64,000 nt of DNA, from contig NZ_CP139286.1 in NCBI RefSeq assembly GCF_034067285.1, positions 1,674,001-1,738,000 of the forward strand. Reading direction: 5' to 3'. Of this stretch, positions 62,657 through 64,000 are shown piece after piece (the first letter of the stretch is position 1; each line of letters starts with the position of its first letter). Under the pieces are notes generated by a model. The model saw only the letters and a list, made by a program, of their open reading frames with translations, was not told the DNA's origin and made no database searches. This stretch comes from Acinetobacter pittii. GTDB taxonomy: Bacteria > Pseudomonadota > Gammaproteobacteria > Pseudomonadales > Moraxellaceae. The position numbers were made by a program, and so were the translations under genes.

Positions 62657-63253
62657 ATGACGATGATGGAAAACAAAATAGGGCGCCCAAGTAAAGCTCA
62701 AGAAAGGTCTTATGAAATTCTTCAAGCTGCTGTTTCAGTTGTGGCGAAAGAAGGGTTAGAAGGAATTACTTTTGCCAAAGTAGCGGAAGCTTCAGGCATG
62801 CAACGTACTCTCGTACATCATTATTTTTCGTCACGTTCAGATTTAATGAACGCTTTCATTGAACATTACATTTCAAAAATGGGCACTGAAATTATTCATC
62901 GTTTTAGTGGAAAACCATTGAGCGAGCGAATCACCATGATGTTCACACCTGAAGTGTATCGGACTCAAGATGATTTAATAGTTTGGTTTGAGTTGGTGGC
63001 TCAAAGTGCGAGAAATCCATTTATCCAGCAAATGCTCCATACACTTTGGACAAAGCACTGGCTTCCAGATTTTGAAAATCAATTGGCACAAGAATATCCA
63101 AAAGCGACACCAGAGGCGATTAGCTCAGCGACCTATGTCATTGTTTGTTTATTTGAAGCTTATTGGGCGTTTAGTATTCAAGGCGTCACTGATCAACAGA
63201 GACAAAAGCAAATGGAGCAAACGGTATTAATGATTTTAAATGGGCTAAGCTAA
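62657..63253 (+). CDS. TetR-family transcriptional regulator
   Basis: 198 residues. Helix-turn-helix: QAAVSVVAKEGLEGITFAKVAEASGMQRTLVHHYFSSRSDLMNAF (from about residue 22). ATGs at 62657, 62663 and 62666 are all near and in frame; the first was used. It probably represses the divergent membrane protein and oxidase through the palindrome between them and relieves on binding an amine or amino acid, by analogy with such pairs. Confidence 0.88.
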   Translation: MTMMENKIGRPSKAQERSYEILQAAVSVVAKEGLEGITFAKVAEASGMQRTLVHHYFSSRSDLMNAFIEHYISKMGTEIIHRFSGKPLSERITMMFTPEVYRTQDDLIVWFELVAQSARNPFIQQMLHTLWTKHWLPDFENQLAQEYPKATPEAISSATYVIVCLFEAYWAFSIQGVTDQQRQKQMEQTVLMILNGLS

Positions 63254-63301
63254 TTATCCAATTCACAGTACCTATTTCTTATCTTTTAGAAAAACATAAA
63301 A

Positions 63302-63338
63302 TTTAAAGGCTAATGACGGGTGCAAATTAGCCTTTAAA
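63302..63338. terminator. Strong bidirectional terminator
   Basis: Thirteen-base perfect arms TTTAAAGGCTAAT / ATTAGCCTTTAAA with an 11-base loop, between the convergent TetR and outer-membrane-channel genes; A- and T-rich ends serve both strands. Confidence 0.8.
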
Positions 63339-63356
63339 AGGTTTATGAAGAATGGG

Positions 63357-64000
63357 TTATTTATTTAACCCTCCACCCAAGGCTTTATAGATTTCAATTT
63401 GATTATTTAATTTGGTTTGTTCGAGAACCAGTAGACCTTGTTGAGCCGCATATGCAGAACGCTGGGCATCCAAAACAGTCAAATAACTATCAATTCCGGC
63501 TCTAAAGCGGGCTGTAGAGAGTTTATAAGTGGTATCGGTTGCAGACACTAAACGGCGCTGGGCACTTAAGCGTTCTTCAATATGAGCATGGGCAGCTAAG
63601 GCATCGTTAACTTCACGGAAAGAAGCCTGAATCGCTTTTTCATATTCAGAAAGCGCAATTTTTTGGTCAATTTCTGAAACCTTAATATTGGCTTTACGCA
63701 TTCCCCAATCAAAAATAGGCAGGTCTATGCTAGGGCCAACTGACCATGCAAACCCGCCAGATTTAAATAAATCTTTGAGTTCAGTCGATGCATATCCAGC
63801 TGAACCCGTAAGTGTAATGGTCGGAAACATACGAGCTTTTGCCGCACCGATGTTGGCACCCGCTGCACGAAGCTGATATTCAGCGACTTTCAGGTCTGGA
63901 CGGTTTTGTAGTAAATCGCTACTTAAACCAGTTGAGAAATTCTTTTCTTGAGTAATTGTTTTAACCGACTGAGTTGGAAGCAGGTTTGACGGAATCGCTT
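63357..64000 (-). CDS. RND-type outer-membrane efflux protein, 3' end only
   Basis: The frame runs off the window end, so only about 214 C-terminal residues are seen. The stretch before the first internal Met (AAGANIGAAKAR, then MFPTITLTGSAGYAS) matches the OprM/NodT-like second repeat, and GPSIDLPIFDWGMRKANIKVSE and AHIEERLSAQRRLVSATDTTYKLSTARFRAGIDSYLTVLDAQRSAY-type segments follow. It is the channel of a tripartite pump; adaptor and RND pump genes should lie beyond the window. AdeK-like proteins are close relatives. Confidence 0.85.
   Translation of the reverse strand, partial: AIPSNLLPTQSVKTITQEKNFSTGLSSDLLQNRPDLKVAEYQLRAAGANIGAAKARMFPTITLTGSAGYASTELKDLFKSGGFAWSVGPSIDLPIFDWGMRKANIKVSEIDQKIALSEYEKAIQASFREVNDALAAHAHIEERLSAQRRLVSATDTTYKLSTARFRAGIDSYLTVLDAQRSAYAAQQGLLVLEQTKLNNQIEIYKALGGGLNK

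Overview
The window reads as a chromosomal segment of an Acinetobacter, probably of the A. calcoaceticus-baumannii complex. This rests on the overall low GC, the many LysR-governed catabolic clusters, a beta-ketoadipate gene set in the order seen in Acinetobacter (CoA-transferase A, B, thiolase), a prs-nadV-nrtR NAD salvage operon, and the protein sequences themselves. No rRNA or tRNA gene, no CRISPR array and no intact transposase or integrase was seen.

Layout. 1-4.2 kb: end of a LysR regulator, then a three-gene sugar-acid module (DenD-like dehydrogenase, MFS permease, beta-hydroxyacid dehydrogenase). 4.5-9 kb: a TetR regulator, an unknown lipoprotein and a secreted SdsA-type alkylsulfatase; one 16-bp operator-like word occurs once before the regulator and twice before the lipoprotein. 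9-19.3 kb: a LysR regulator divergent from three SDR dehydrogenases, a MaoC hydratase, an acyl-CoA dehydrogenase, a FadL-type porin, an acyl-CoA ligase and a bile-acid-symporter-family carrier, together a side-chain beta-oxidation cluster for an unknown acid. 19.3-29.6 kb: a LysR regulator divergent from a DctA symporter, a carboxymuconolactone-decarboxylase-like protein, an SDR, a LigI-like amidohydrolase, a periplasmic binding protein, a secreted alpha/beta hydrolase lacking the nucleophile serine, and catI-catJ-catF-catC-like genes. The funnel ends at succinyl-CoA and acetyl-CoA. The CoA-transferase/thiolase genes are visibly GC-richer than their neighbours and are split by an inverted-repeat element of about 235 bp.

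29.7-34.7 kb: a PepSY membrane protein divergent from an ABC importer of the iron-siderophore/cobalamin class and a GNAT. 34.9-38.2 kb: prs-nadV-nrtR NAD salvage with a perfect palindromic operator candidate. 38.2-39.9 kb: an MTHFR-like protein and a 40-residue lipoprotein. 40.7-48.4 kb: a cluster encoding EmrA, EmrB, a GNAT-like protein, a GH3-family acyl-acid amido synthetase, a TolC-type channel and a second GNAT; the last four genes overlap. It looks like a make-and-export unit for a conjugated acyl compound and is the best candidate for an undescribed biosynthetic system.

48.4-54.1 kb is an AT-rich accessory island: an HD-domain alarmone-hydrolase-like gene, a structured promoter-led RNA element with internal sense/antisense complementarity resembling the C4/P4-CI phage immunity RNAs, a TetR, two unrecognised cysteine-rich (zinc-binding) proteins, a small protein and an HNH endonuclease with an EVE-like front half. 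54.1-64 kb: a dienelactone-hydrolase-like enzyme with divergent LysR, an AAHS-type MFS permease, a short UvrA-like ABC protein, a DAO-type oxidase with a membrane protein and divergent TetR around a palindromic operator, and the 3' end of an RND-type outer-membrane channel running off the window.
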